A stretch of 64,000 bases of DNA, from assembly GCF_000307855.1 (NCBI RefSeq), contig NZ_AJLR01000146.1, forward strand, positions 211,570 through 275,569, read 5' to 3'. The notes under the pieces were generated by a model. The model was not told the origin of the DNA, searched no databases, and saw only the letters and a program-made list of their open reading frames with translations. Made by a program: the position numbers and the translations under genes. Below are positions 24,893 through 33,717 of this stretch, one piece after another (positions within the stretch are counted from its first letter, which is position 1; each line of letters opens with the position of its first letter). This DNA is from Schinkia azotoformans LMG 9581 (lineage in GTDB: Bacteria > Bacillota > Bacilli > Bacillales > Bacillaceae_J).

Positions 24893-25843
24893 ATGAATAG
24901 GTTATGTGGGCAATTAGGGATTAAATACCCAATTTTTCAAGGTGGTATGGGTAATATTAGTAATGCTATTTTAACTTCAGCGGTATCGGAAGCAGGGGGC
25001 TTAGGCACAATAGGGGCCGGGACAATGACTTCAGGTGAGTTGGAAGAAATTATCCAACAGACAAAGGAAATGACAGATAAACCATTTGCCGTAAATATTG
25101 CGATAGGTGTGTCTCCTTATGTGGATGAATTGATAGAGTTGTTAATAAAACATCGTGTGCCTGTTGTTTCTTTATCGGCTGGCGATCCAACTGCATTTAT
25201 TGAAAGGTTTCATAATGCAGGAATAAAAGTAGTGACTGTTGTCGGTTCTGTTAGACATGCTCAAAAGGCAGAAGCTGCAGGATCAGATGTAATTGTGGCT
25301 GAAGGGTATGAAGCAGCCGGAATTAATTCAAATTATGAAAGTACGACATTAACTTTAATACCACAAATTGTTGATAAAGTAACAGTACCGGTGGTTGCAG
25401 CTGGAGGAATTGCTGATGGTCGTGGTTTAGCAGCAATGCTTGCGTTAGGTGCAAGCGGAGTTCAAATTGGTACCCGGTTTATAGTTACAAAAGAGGCACC
25501 ATTTAGTAAGGAATATAAGCATAAAATATTGTCTGCAACAGATACCGATACTGTAATTGTAGGACGTACGGTAAAACGTGTACGCCGTGTCTTGAAATCT
25601 CCTTACTCTAAGAAACTATTAGAATTTGAAGGTAGTCCGGATTATACACTAGCGAAATTCAGTGAATTCACAAGTGAAAAATTCCATAAGATCGGAGCTG
25701 TTGATGGAAATTTAGAAGAAGGCTTTATTAATGGCGGTCAAATTTCAGGAATAATAAACGATATTCCCACTGTTAAAGAATTAGTAGAGCGGATGATTGC
25801 TGAAGCTGAACTTGTTATGAATTCATTAATAAAAAAGTTGTAG
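24893..25843 (+). CDS. nitronate monooxygenase / FabK-like flavin oxidoreductase
   Basis: A 316-residue TIM-barrel flavoprotein of the 2-nitropropane dioxygenase/FabK family: YPIFQGGMGNISNAIL for the FMN site, VVAEGYEAAGI, VVAAGGIADGRG and GVQIGTRFIVT. Members oxidise nitronates or reduce enoyl-acyl substrates with NAD(P)H. It has its own terminator and no close operon partner; why it sits between paaY and livH is not clear. Confidence 0.75.
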   Translation: MNRLCGQLGIKYPIFQGGMGNISNAILTSAVSEAGGLGTIGAGTMTSGELEEIIQQTKEMTDKPFAVNIAIGVSPYVDELIELLIKHRVPVVSLSAGDPTAFIERFHNAGIKVVTVVGSVRHAQKAEAAGSDVIVAEGYEAAGINSNYESTTLTLIPQIVDKVTVPVVAAGGIADGRGLAAMLALGASGVQIGTRFIVTKEAPFSKEYKHKILSATDTDTVIVGRTVKRVRRVLKSPYSKKLLEFEGSPDYTLAKFSEFTSEKFHKIGAVDGNLEEGFINGGQISGIINDIPTVKELVERMIAEAELVMNSLIKKL

Positions 25844-25940
25844 TTTTTATAATAACACGAAATAAAAACGAAATACGAAAAGTGGTCATATAAAAACTTA
25901 GAAATAACGTGGTAAAGTTCTAAAAATATTTTTGAATCGG

Positions 25941-25974
25941 TAGTATAGGATTAGTCCTGTACTATTTTTTTTTT
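25941..25974 (+). terminator. terminator of the flavin oxidoreductase gene
   Basis: TAGTATAGGA pairs with TCCTGTACTA (one G-T pair) around a TTAG loop, followed by ten T. Confidence 0.85.
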
Positions 25975-26054
25975 GAAAAAAATCAAGGTATATTAGGAAT
26001 GTTTATAAAATAAACAAAAAAATATAATAAGTTTAAAAAATATTTAAAATATTA

Positions 26055-26084
26055 TTGACAATTAATATTTGAAAACGGTATCAT
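26055..26084 (+). promoter_or_regulatory. livH promoter
   Basis: TTGACA (26055-26060), an 18-base spacer and TATCAT (26079-26084), 69 bases before livH. Confidence 0.65.
26069..26083 (+). promoter_or_regulatory. cre box over the livH -10 region
   Basis: TTGAAAACGGTATCA matches the CcpA consensus WTGNAANCGNWNNCW at every fixed position and overlaps the -10 box, so glucose-type repression of the transporter is likely. Confidence 0.65.
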
Positions 26085-26089
26085 TCTAA

Positions 26090-26130
26090 ATATAGCGTTC
26101 TAATAATTGGGCGTTACAAAAACGTCATAT
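26090..26130 (+). promoter_or_regulatory. livH operator, same layout as the paaA operator
   Basis: ATATAGCG, 25 bases, CGTCATAT. Spacing, right arm, and an inner CGTTA 14 bases after the left arm all equal the paaA element. It starts just after the -10 box. Confidence 0.6.
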
Positions 26131-26152
26131 TTAATTTAGGAGGGGTATAGTA

Positions 26153-27031
26153 TTGGGAGAACTGTTGCAATTTTTGATTACTGGTTTAACAATCGGTAGC
26201 ATTTATGCGATCGTTGCATTGGGTTTTGTAACCATATATAGCGTTACGAAAGTAATAAACTTAGCCCAAGGAGAGTTCGTCATGTTGGGCGGTATGACAA
26301 TGTTTACTTTGCTTTCATTAGGGCTACCTTACTTCATTGGATTTTTATTAACTATTATTATTGTCGTAATTTTAGGCTATTTATTAGAATTAACCATTAT
26401 AAGAAGAGCACGAAAAGCAGATGCACTTAGTCTTATCATCTTAACAATTGGAGCTTCTATTTTTATCCGTGGTATTGCGAGTATGGTTTGGGGAAAAAAC
26501 CCGGTGAAAATTGAGCCGTTTATGAAAAATGATCCTATTAATATAATGGGGGCTGCGATTACCCCGCAAAGTATTTGGGTAATGATTATTTTACTAATAT
26601 GTGTTACTCTACTATTTTTCATTATGGAAAGAACAATGATAGGGAAGGCTTTCCGCGCCTGTTCAGCTAATCCAATGGCGGCAAGGTTAATGAGTATAAG
26701 CCCTGCGAAAATGTCCTCATTCTCTTTCGTTCTAAGTGCAGCACTCGGAGCAATTGCCGGACTTGCAATAGCACCCATACTTTTTCCTGCATATGATATG
26801 GGGTCAATGCTGGGGATTAAAGGATTTTCAGCTACTATTCTTGGAGGATTAGGAAGTGCACCAGGAGCAGTCATTGGCGGCTTGATTCTCGGCTTGATGG
26901 AATCATTTGGTGCGGGTTATATTAGTTCAGGATTAAAGGATGCCATTGTTTTTGGAGTAATCCTTATCATATTATTAATTCGCCCATATGGCATCATGGG
27001 AGAAAAGAATGTTGGAAAAGGAGGGCTCTAA
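26153..27031 (+). CDS. livH: Liv-type ABC transporter permease LivH
   Basis: A 292-residue inner-membrane permease of the branched-chain amino acid type with about eight helices (GLTIGSIYAIVALGFVTIY at the start, then VINLAQGEFVMLGG, FRACSANPMAARLM as the ATPase contact, and GGLGSAPGAVIGGL). TTG start behind TTAGGAGGGG. First gene of livHMGFK, which by its shared operator with paaA probably imports phenylacetate or a related aromatic acid rather than leucine. Confidence 0.85.
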   Translation: MGELLQFLITGLTIGSIYAIVALGFVTIYSVTKVINLAQGEFVMLGGMTMFTLLSLGLPYFIGFLLTIIIVVILGYLLELTIIRRARKADALSLIILTIGASIFIRGIASMVWGKNPVKIEPFMKNDPINIMGAAITPQSIWVMIILLICVTLLFFIMERTMIGKAFRACSANPMAARLMSISPAKMSSFSFVLSAALGAIAGLAIAPILFPAYDMGSMLGIKGFSATILGGLGSAPGAVIGGLILGLMESFGAGYISSGLKDAIVFGVILIILLIRPYGIMGEKNVGKGGL

Positions 27032-27032
27032 T

Positions 27033-28043
27033 TTGAAGGGTCTTCAAAAGACAAGTTGGATTGGTTTGATGGCTTTTGCGGTTGTGATGATAATTTTTCC
27101 CCTAGTTATTACTCAGTCATTTTATATTACTAAAGCAACATTTGCTGGTATATATACAATTGTTGCGGTTAGCCTAGGGCTATTAATGGGATTTGCGGGT
27201 CAAATTTCGCTAGGGCATGCAGCGTTCTATGGTGTCGGAGCCTATACAACAGCTGTACTTTCAACTACTTACAACTTTAATCCGTGGTTAGGGCTGATCT
27301 TTTCCATGTTGATACCAGGGATGATCGCCTTTTTGATTGGGTTTACGATGTCACGTTTAAATGGATATTATCTCGCTATGGCAACGCTTGCATTTGGGAT
27401 TATTGTTCATGTTTTATTAGTAGAATGGAAGTCTGTAACAAATGGTGCCTCCGGATTATATGGAATTCCTAAGGTAGAGTTATTTGGATATAGTTTAACT
27501 CAAGGGTTATCTTACTATTACTTTGTATGGGCTTTTGTATTAATAATTATTGTTATTTCCTTAAATATTATTAATTCCAGAATTGGACGGGCACTCCGTT
27601 CTATTCATGGCAGCGAAATTGCAGCAAGTGCAATGGGGGTTGATGCCGGAAAATATAAAATGCAAGTATTTATAGTAGGAGCAATGTTTTCAGGACTGGC
27701 CGGTTGGCTTATGGCCCATATGAGTTATAGCATTTCCCCTACATCCTTTACGTTGGATGCATCGATTATATTCCTTGCAATGGTTGTACTAGGTGGAAGC
27801 ACCAGTATTTGGGGAGCAGTTGTTGGCTCTTTACTAATTACCTTAATTGGAGTAATCGTTAAAATTCTTGGGGAGCACATCTCTTTTATTACAAGTGATT
27901 TTGAACATGTACTATATGGATTAATTTTAATGATAGTTGTTATATTTCTTCCAAAGGGGTTATTACCCTCACTTGTGCATGTTTTCCAATCTAGACTTTT
28001 CAAATATAGGAAAATGAAAGTCTCTGAAGATATACAAATGTAA
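27033..28043 (+). CDS. livM: Liv-type ABC transporter permease LivM
   Basis: A 336-residue permease paired with LivH. Marks are AGQISLGHAAFYGVGAYT, LNGYYLAMATLAFG, and VVLGGSTSIWGAVVGS. TTG at 27033 is chosen since AAAGGAGGGC, inside the end of livH, is spaced for it; a longer start would overlap livH by 44 bases. Stop and start are one base apart. Confidence 0.83.
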   Translation: MKGLQKTSWIGLMAFAVVMIIFPLVITQSFYITKATFAGIYTIVAVSLGLLMGFAGQISLGHAAFYGVGAYTTAVLSTTYNFNPWLGLIFSMLIPGMIAFLIGFTMSRLNGYYLAMATLAFGIIVHVLLVEWKSVTNGASGLYGIPKVELFGYSLTQGLSYYYFVWAFVLIIIVISLNIINSRIGRALRSIHGSEIAASAMGVDAGKYKMQVFIVGAMFSGLAGWLMAHMSYSISPTSFTLDASIIFLAMVVLGGSTSIWGAVVGSLLITLIGVIVKILGEHISFITSDFEHVLYGLILMIVVIFLPKGLLPSLVHVFQSRLFKYRKMKVSEDIQM

Positions 28044-28064
28044 AAGGGAGGGAGATCAAAGCGA

Positions 28065-28853
28065 ATGAGAAACTTGTTGGAGGCTCATGGTCTTACAAAA
28101 AGCTTTGGAGGCGTAGTTGCAAATCGTGATGTTTCGTTCACCCTTGAAGAAGGGCTAATTGTTGGTTTAATTGGGCCAAACGGTGCAGGTAAAAGTACGA
28201 TGTTTAACATGTTATCTGCTGTATTTCCCCCTACAACTGGTGAGATTAAATATAAAGGCCAGAGAATCGAAAAAATGTCATCCTATAAAGTTTGTGAGTT
28301 AGGCATCTCGAGAACATTTCAAAACTTACAAGTATTTAAAAACATGAGCGTTTTAGAAAATGTGATGGTTGGACATCATTCAAGAACAAAATCAGGAATG
28401 CTTGCTGCTGCCTTACGCTTCCCCAGTGCTAAAAAAGAAGAGAAAATTATTCTTGAAGCAGCAATGGAGCAAATCAAATTTGTTGGTTTAGAGGATCTAT
28501 ATGATGTAAATGCAGGAAGTTTGCCATTAGGCAAGCTCCGCTTACTAGAATTAGCAAGAGCACTGGCAACGAAGCCTGAACTTTTACTTTTAGATGAGAT
28601 TGCAGCGGGTCTGAATCATATTGAAACGCTTGAGATGAGTGAACTTATTAAAAGAATTCGCAATAAGGGAATATCTATCTTTGTTGTAGAACATGATATG
28701 GATTTGGTTATGGGCATATGTGACAAGATTATCGTTCTGGACCAAGGAATGAAAATTGCTGAAGGAACACCTAAGGAAATACAAAATAATGAAAAGGTAA
28801 TAGCAGCTTATCTTGGTGAGGAAGCCGAGGAAAAAGTCGAGGTGATAGGATGA
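28065..28853 (+). CDS. livG: Liv-type ABC transporter ATPase LivG
   Basis: A 262-residue ATPase. Walker A GPNGAGKST, LPLGKLRLLELARALA in place of the usual ABC signature, Walker B LLLLDEIAAGLN, and switch histidine in VVEHDMDLVM. The changed signature (LGKLR instead of SGGQQ) is common in LivG. It overlaps livF by four bases (ATGA). Confidence 0.87.
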   Translation: MRNLLEAHGLTKSFGGVVANRDVSFTLEEGLIVGLIGPNGAGKSTMFNMLSAVFPPTTGEIKYKGQRIEKMSSYKVCELGISRTFQNLQVFKNMSVLENVMVGHHSRTKSGMLAAALRFPSAKKEEKIILEAAMEQIKFVGLEDLYDVNAGSLPLGKLRLLELARALATKPELLLLDEIAAGLNHIETLEMSELIKRIRNKGISIFVVEHDMDLVMGICDKIIVLDQGMKIAEGTPKEIQNNEKVIAAYLGEEAEEKVEVIG

Positions 28854-29602
28854 TAAAAAGAATAGATCGCGAGAAAATATTGGATATCAAAAACCTACAT
28901 TTTAGTTATGGCCCAATTAAGGCTTTAGATAACTTGTCCCTCCATGTACATAAAGGAGAGATTGTTGCATTGTTAGGTGCAAATGGAGCGGGGAAAACAA
29001 CATTACTTCAAACAATATCCGGATTAAATAGCGCTGATTCGGGTGAGATAATTTTTAAAGATGAGAGCATTACTAAGCTATCAGCTGAAAAAATTGTGCA
29101 ACGGCATCTTATTCATGTGCCAGAGCATAGACAAGTATTTTCAACGATGAGTGTCTTGGATAATTTACATCTTGGCGCCTATCATCATTATCAGAAAACA
29201 AAAAAGAAAAATGTCGTTCAAGAGATCGAAAAGCTGTTTGAAATTTTTCCTATTCTTGAAGAGAGAAAGGATCAGTTGGCAGGAACACTATCTGGCGGCC
29301 AGCAACAAATGTTAGCGATTGCAAGAGCAATTATGTCTAAGCCTGACTTATTGCTTCTAGATGAGCCATCCCTAGGATTAGCACCAATTGTTGTGAAAGA
29401 GGTACTTGAGTTAGTAAAGAATTTACGCGATCAATATAATACAACAGTATTATTGATAGAGCAAAATGTATTTGCATCTCTTAAAATATCTGACCGTGCC
29501 TATGTTATACAGCATGGTGAAATTGTTAAAGAAGGTTCTGCACAAGAATTGCTACGAGATGAAAATGTTAAGGAAGCTTTTTTAGGTCATGCAGTAGGAT
29601 AA
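28850..29602 (+). CDS. livF: Liv-type ABC transporter ATPase LivF
   Basis: A 250-residue ATPase, partner of LivG. Walker A GANGAGKTT, signature LSGGQQQMLAIARA, Walker B LLLLDEPSLGLAP, switch LLIEQNVF. The start is within the livG stop, suggesting coupled translation. Confidence 0.88.
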   Translation: MIKRIDREKILDIKNLHFSYGPIKALDNLSLHVHKGEIVALLGANGAGKTTLLQTISGLNSADSGEIIFKDESITKLSAEKIVQRHLIHVPEHRQVFSTMSVLDNLHLGAYHHYQKTKKKNVVQEIEKLFEIFPILEERKDQLAGTLSGGQQQMLAIARAIMSKPDLLLLDEPSLGLAPIVVKEVLELVKNLRDQYNTTVLLIEQNVFASLKISDRAYVIQHGEIVKEGSAQELLRDENVKEAFLGHAVG

Positions 29603-29640
29603 TTGATTTTATGTTAATTGGTTGTTTGGAATTTAGGGGG

Positions 29641-29670
29641 TAAATGGATCTGCGCATAATTTTCCATTTA
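29641..29670 (+). other. small hairpin between livF and livK
   Basis: TAAATGG and CCATTTA form a 7-bp stem in the 131-base gap before livK. With no T-run it is likelier an RNA stabiliser or processing site, as found ahead of highly expressed binding-protein genes. Confidence 0.3.
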
Positions 29671-29733
29671 TTATAAATATTCAAAACAGTAAATTAACTA
29701 AAATAAAATTTTGAAAAAAATGGGGGTTTGAAA

Positions 29734-30945
29734 ATGAAAAAATGGTTAAATTTCGGGATTATTTTTCTATTTGTTGGAATGCTTCTTACAGCTTGTGGTG
29801 GCCAGCAAACAGGAAACACATCTAAGTCGACAACAGAAGAAAACAAAGGAGAAGAAACAAAAACTCCGGAGGTTTATAAAATTGGGGCAATTTATTCGAA
29901 AACAGGCCCTGCTAGTCCACTTGGTGAACCTGAATGGAATGCAACATTGCTTCTTGAAGAACAAATAAACGCTAATGGTGGTATTAATGGTGTGCCGGTA
30001 AAGGTTATTCTTGCTGATGATGAGTCTAAGCAGGAAAAGGCGATTGAAGAAATGAACCGTTTGATTCATGACGAAAAAGTGAATATTATTCTTGGAACTT
30101 CAACGACCGGTCCTAGTCTTGCGATGAAAGGACTGGCAATGGAAAATCAAATTCCGATGATTTCAGCTGCTGCAGCTACATCCGTAGTTGCACCTGTTGA
30201 GGAGTCAACATGGGTGTTTAAGACACCACATTCTGATTTACACGCAGTAACACGTATTTATCAGTACATGAAACAAGAGGGAATCACAAAAATTGCTACT
30301 TTAACAGATTCAAATGCATATGGTGCTGCTGGATTGGAAGTACTTAAAGAATTATCTGGTGAAAATGGCATCGAAATCGTAACTTCTGAATCTTATAATA
30401 CAAATGATACAGATATGAGTGCACAATTAACGAAGATTAATAATTCTGGCGCGGAAGCTCTAGTTGTATGGGGAACAAATCCAGGTCCAGCTATTATAGC
30501 GAAAAATATGAAAGAATTAAGCATGACAATGCCACATATCAGCAGTCATGGTATTGCAAATAATACATTTATTGAACTAGCTGAAGGTGGAGCTGAGGGC
30601 GTTGTTATCCCTACAGGTAAATTATTGTTCCCAACCCAAATTGAAGAGTCAGATCCACAATATGAAGTAATCAAGAATTTCTATGATGCTTATCATTCAA
30701 AATTTGGCGGAGAGCCAACACAATTCGGTTCTTACGGATATGACAATATGCTTTTAGCTATTGAAGCACTGAAAAATGCTGGTACAGACCGCCAAGCAAT
30801 CAGAGATTATCTTGAGACAAAAGTTCAAAGCTTTGTAGGGGCAACAGGTACATTTACATTCTCTCCTGAAGATCATAATGGTTTGTCAGCAGATAGTATG
30901 GTATTAGCAGAAGTTAAAGATGGAAAGTGGATGCTAAAAAAGTAG
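29734..30945 (+). CDS. livK: Liv-type substrate-binding lipoprotein
   Basis: A 403-residue secreted lipoprotein: signal helix then lipobox LLTACGG, a Ser/Thr/Glu-rich linker, and a periplasmic-binding-protein type I fold (YKIGAIYSKTGPASPLGEP, NGGINGVPVKVILADDES, ATLTDSNAYGAAGLEVLKE, FGSYGYDNMLLAIEAL). It captures the substrate for LivHMGF at the membrane surface. The ATG at 29734 fits GGGGG; a TTG two codons earlier is less likely. Confidence 0.85.
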   Translation: MKKWLNFGIIFLFVGMLLTACGGQQTGNTSKSTTEENKGEETKTPEVYKIGAIYSKTGPASPLGEPEWNATLLLEEQINANGGINGVPVKVILADDESKQEKAIEEMNRLIHDEKVNIILGTSTTGPSLAMKGLAMENQIPMISAAAATSVVAPVEESTWVFKTPHSDLHAVTRIYQYMKQEGITKIATLTDSNAYGAAGLEVLKELSGENGIEIVTSESYNTNDTDMSAQLTKINNSGAEALVVWGTNPGPAIIAKNMKELSMTMPHISSHGIANNTFIELAEGGAEGVVIPTGKLLFPTQIEESDPQYEVIKNFYDAYHSKFGGEPTQFGSYGYDNMLLAIEALKNAGTDRQAIRDYLETKVQSFVGATGTFTFSPEDHNGLSADSMVLAEVKDGKWMLKK

Positions 30946-30955
30946 GAGTGGTGTA

Positions 30956-31357
30956 ATGGATACTAAAATTACGGAAAGAGTTACAAATGATCCTTATGCT
31001 AAATTATTGGGGATGTCGGTTGATGAAATCGCAGAGGGATTTGCAAAGGTTTCGATGGATGTAACCGATAATATGCTGAATATTCACGGTACTGCAAATG
31101 GCGGAGTCATTTTTTCACTTGCAGACGCAGCGTTTGCAATCGCTAGCAATACGTATGAACAACAGGCAGTTGGAATTAACGTGAATATTAACTTTATTGC
31201 AGCAGGTTTTTCTAATGATAGATTAATAGCAGTTGCCAAAGAAGTTTCTAAAAATTCTAAATTGGGTTTCTATAATATGGAAGTTAGAAATGAACATGAT
31301 CAATTAATTGCAACTGCTGATGGCATGGTTTATCGTAAAAATAAGATAAATGCTTAA
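30956..31357 (+). CDS. paaI: PaaI-type acyl-CoA thioesterase
   Basis: A 133-residue hotdog thioesterase with the PaaI motif NIHGTANGGVIFSLADAAFA and VGINVNINFIAA. PaaI hydrolyses phenylacetyl-CoA and hydroxylated variants, rescuing CoA from dead-end esters. It starts 11 bases after livK with GGAGTGG, so it is cotranscribed with the transporter. Confidence 0.87.
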   Translation: MDTKITERVTNDPYAKLLGMSVDEIAEGFAKVSMDVTDNMLNIHGTANGGVIFSLADAAFAIASNTYEQQAVGINVNINFIAAGFSNDRLIAVAKEVSKNSKLGFYNMEVRNEHDQLIATADGMVYRKNKINA

Positions 31358-31362
31358 ATGGA

Positions 31363-31408
31363 AAGGGGTATCCAAATAATCGGGCTTAAGATTATTTGAA
31401 TGCCCCTT
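31363..31408 (+). terminator. long hairpin after paaI
   Basis: AAGGGG..CAAATAATC pairs with GATTATTTG..CCCCTT, an imperfect 19-bp stem with an 8-base loop. The T-tract is poor; it may serve both converging genes. Confidence 0.6.
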
Positions 31409-31435
31409 ATGCTTTGTCAAATTAAAATTTTAAAT

Positions 31436-31861
31436 CTAATGATTTTCCATAATCAACACGGAAGAGACAGCACTTGCCACTTTCTTATCATTTTGGATCA
31501 CATCTGCCAGAACATAAGCAGTTCTTTTTCCTAATCTTTCCACTCTAGCTTCTACATATATTTCCCCGATTTGGGCTGGTCTATGAAAAGTTGTATGTAA
31601 ATCAATAGATGTGAATGCTTGATTATCATTTAATTTTGATGCGATAGCATAAGCCATCATTGTATCTGCTACTGCAGAAAGATAACCACCCATAACCACT
31701 CCAATACCATTAATAAATTTTTCATCTACTTGCCAAACTCCACGAGCTATACCATCATCAGAAAAAGTAGGCTGCAGCTGTAATGTTAAATCACAGTTTG
31801 GTGGTATATTCCCTTTTGTTACTACCTCCACTAAATCTTTTGGTCGATATATTTTTTTCAT
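31436..31861 (-). CDS. hotdog-fold thioesterase
   Basis: A 141-residue PaaI-like thioesterase (FINGIGVVMGGYLSAVADTM, then FTSIDLHTTFHRPAQIG). Its substrate is unknown. The ATG at 31861 fits AAAGGAG; a TTG two codons before is too close to that site. It converges on paaI and diverges from the phenol hydroxylase operon, so it may deal with CoA esters from either pathway. Confidence 0.75.
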   Translation of the reverse strand: MKKIYRPKDLVEVVTKGNIPPNCDLTLQLQPTFSDDGIARGVWQVDEKFINGIGVVMGGYLSAVADTMMAYAIASKLNDNQAFTSIDLHTTFHRPAQIGEIYVEARVERLGKRTAYVLADVIQNDKKVASAVSSVLIMENH

Positions 31862-31975
31862 TGTCAAACTCCTTTATACTTACATTTTTATAGCTTATAT
31901 ATATTATTATGCTTTATATATATATTTCCTTCTAAATATATTAAAAACATAATGTTTATTAAATTTTACAAACAT

Positions 31976-31987
31976 TTTAGTACTAAA
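31976..31987. promoter_or_regulatory. palindrome upstream of the phenol hydroxylase operon
   Basis: TTTAGTACTAAA is a perfect 12-bp palindrome about 50 bases before the probable -35 box, a position suited to an activator such as the XylR-N/PucR regulator. That link is a guess. Confidence 0.3.
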
Positions 31988-32023
31988 TATTTAGAAAATT
32001 ATAACAAACCGTGTTGTTTAAAG

Positions 32024-32052
32024 TTGAAAGTGCTTTCAATACAATATAAATA
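32024..32052 (+). promoter_or_regulatory. promoter with cre box, phenol hydroxylase operon
   Basis: TTGAAAGTGCTTTCAA (32024-32039) is a near-perfect palindrome and fits the CcpA cre consensus except for one central base. TTGAAA within it can act as -35, 17 bases before TAAATA (32047-32052), so CcpA would cover the promoter. Confidence 0.5.
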
Positions 32053-32087
32053 TCAAGTGAAGCGGAAAAAAGAGGAGGTGTACTGTT

Positions 32088-32180
32088 ATGCAAGGTAATG
32101 GTAAAAAAGACGGAAAGTGCTGTGGGAATTGCTCCGGAAAGACGTCATGTTCAGATAGTCATGGTGAAAAGAAATACTAG
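32088..32180 (+). CDS. cysteine-rich 30-residue peptide
   Basis: A 30-codon gene with a very good ribosome site (AGAGGAGGTG, 7-base gap) and ATG start. The peptide has C11, C12, C15 and C21 plus H25 in a Gly/Lys/Ser-rich chain (GKCCGNCSGKTSCSDSHG), a likely metal-binding set. It is the first gene after the promoter of the phenol hydroxylase operon, the place held by dmpK (assembly factor) in Pseudomonas, which is absent here. No family is recognised. A role in iron delivery to the diiron enzyme is inference only. Confidence 0.55.
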   Translation: MQGNGKKDGKCCGNCSGKTSCSDSHGEKKY

Positions 32181-32263
32181 TAGCTGATACATCATTCATA
32201 TTTGTATGTAGGTAATAAAATTAAATAGCATTAGTAGAGTAGAAGTCTAGGAGGGAATTGAAA

Positions 32264-33385
32264 ATGAGTGCTGATCAATCATCACAGATCAAACCAATTC
32301 GTGAAAAACCTTTTACATGGGATACGAAAAATGAATATGAAGAAGTAACGTTAAGAATGCAAACTTATATGCATTATCATTATCGTAATATTTTTGATGA
32401 AAGAGATTATGATCTTTATGACCCTCGCTATACAAGAATTAAATCTTCTGATTGGGAAGCGTTTAGAGATCCGAAACGATATTGGTATACAACCTACACT
32501 AGGGATAGAAAAAATCTAGCTATTGAAGTGGAAAATGGGTTTAAAAATGCACAGGAATTAGGAATAATCGAAAATCTGCCAAGCCAATGGGCAGATGCGC
32601 TACGTGATATATACACTCCTTTACGCCATATCGAATATGGTGAAAATGTCCAAATGCAGCATGTAATTCGCTATGCTCTAGGTACGCCGATAGAGCAATG
32701 TGCTACTTTTCAAGCCTATGATAAAACAGGTAGAGCACAATGGATTACACTTTGGGCAATGAATATGCAGGAGCATCATGGTAATTTCCTAGATCATAGT
32801 AAGGAGATTCTATTAAATGAGCCTGCTTATCAGCCATTACGCAGCTATGCTGAAGAATTATTAGTAACAAACGATTGGGCGGAAGTAATTTTAGCAGAAA
32901 ACCTTACTTTAGATCTTTTGTTAGGGAATTTAATGTATAAACATTTAACTAAGGAAGCTGGAAAGTTTAACGATTATCATCTTTCAGTATTAAATTTAAC
33001 GATTAATAAACAAATGAAATGGCAATCGGATTGGGCTTTCGCACTATTTAAACATTTTGCTAATGATAAACCAACGAGCCGTTGGGATTATTTGAAGTCA
33101 TTAGGGTACGAGGAGTGGCCTGGTGATTATCGTTGGGGCAGAACACTCACTGACCCAAGGGAGACACCAGAGGAAAACTTGAGCAATTTAGAAATCATTC
33201 AGGAATGGGTGGAGAAGTGGTATCCAAAAGCATATAAAGCTGTTTTAGCACTTGCACCTTTATTTGAAAAACACAATCTTGGTATAGATTTGGAGCAAAT
33301 ATTGAAGCAAATAGAGGAAGAGGATATTATTCCACTTTACAAAAAAGCAGGAATTCCATTTCATTGTGCGGCTTCACCAGTCTAA
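32264..33385 (+). CDS. dmpL: phenol hydroxylase beta subunit (DmpL-like)
   Basis: A 373-residue ferritin-like protein of the bacterial multicomponent monooxygenase beta-subunit family, lacking a diiron site. Typical segments are YEEVTLRMQTYMHYHYRN, QHVIRYALGTPIEQCATFQA and WAFALFKHFANDKP. It packs with the alpha subunit in the (alpha-beta-gamma)2 oxygenase. It is somewhat longer than DmpL (about 330). The ATG at 32264 follows TAGGAGGG. The effector gene follows after 15 bases. Confidence 0.83.
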   Translation: MSADQSSQIKPIREKPFTWDTKNEYEEVTLRMQTYMHYHYRNIFDERDYDLYDPRYTRIKSSDWEAFRDPKRYWYTTYTRDRKNLAIEVENGFKNAQELGIIENLPSQWADALRDIYTPLRHIEYGENVQMQHVIRYALGTPIEQCATFQAYDKTGRAQWITLWAMNMQEHHGNFLDHSKEILLNEPAYQPLRSYAEELLVTNDWAEVILAENLTLDLLLGNLMYKHLTKEAGKFNDYHLSVLNLTINKQMKWQSDWAFALFKHFANDKPTSRWDYLKSLGYEEWPGDYRWGRTLTDPRETPEENLSNLEIIQEWVEKWYPKAYKAVLALAPLFEKHNLGIDLEQILKQIEEEDIIPLYKKAGIPFHCAASPV

Positions 33386-33400
33386 AGAGGAGGAATGAAG

Positions 33401-33700
33401 ATGTCTGTTGATACAGTTAGATATGTTGGTATCGATTTAGATACTAGTGGCGGGGAGGTTATCAAAGCAATTATCGCTGCTGCAAAGGATGACAATACGG
33501 GAGTAGAAGTTGATGATTTTTCAACATTTATTAAACTAAAGGCTCCCAATGAGTTGATTATTAACAGGTGTAATGTGGAAGAGCATCTAGGAAGAGATTG
33601 GTCTATGGATGAACTTCATATTTATATGGCATCCTATTTTGGCTTTATGGAAGAGATGGACGATGAACAGCTAATCATTCGTTGGAATAACGTTGACTAA
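33401..33700 (+). CDS. dmpM: phenol hydroxylase coupling/effector protein (DmpM-like)
   Basis: A 99-residue MmoB/DmpM-family protein: RYVGIDLDTSGGEVIKAII and FIKLKAPNELIINRCNVEEH, then the IYMASYFGFMEE helix. It has no cofactor and gates reductase access and substrate entry at the diiron site. ATG at 33401 is 7 bases after AGAGGAGG. The upstream ATG overlaps the ribosome site. Confidence 0.85.
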   Translation: MSVDTVRYVGIDLDTSGGEVIKAIIAAAKDDNTGVEVDDFSTFIKLKAPNELIINRCNVEEHLGRDWSMDELHIYMASYFGFMEEMDDEQLIIRWNNVD

Positions 33701-33717
33701 AAAATGAGGTGAGTTCT

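Noticed and set aside
32139..32147. GACGTCATG as another PaaX-type half site
   Set aside because: It lies inside the small cysteine-rich gene and has no partner arm at the right distance.
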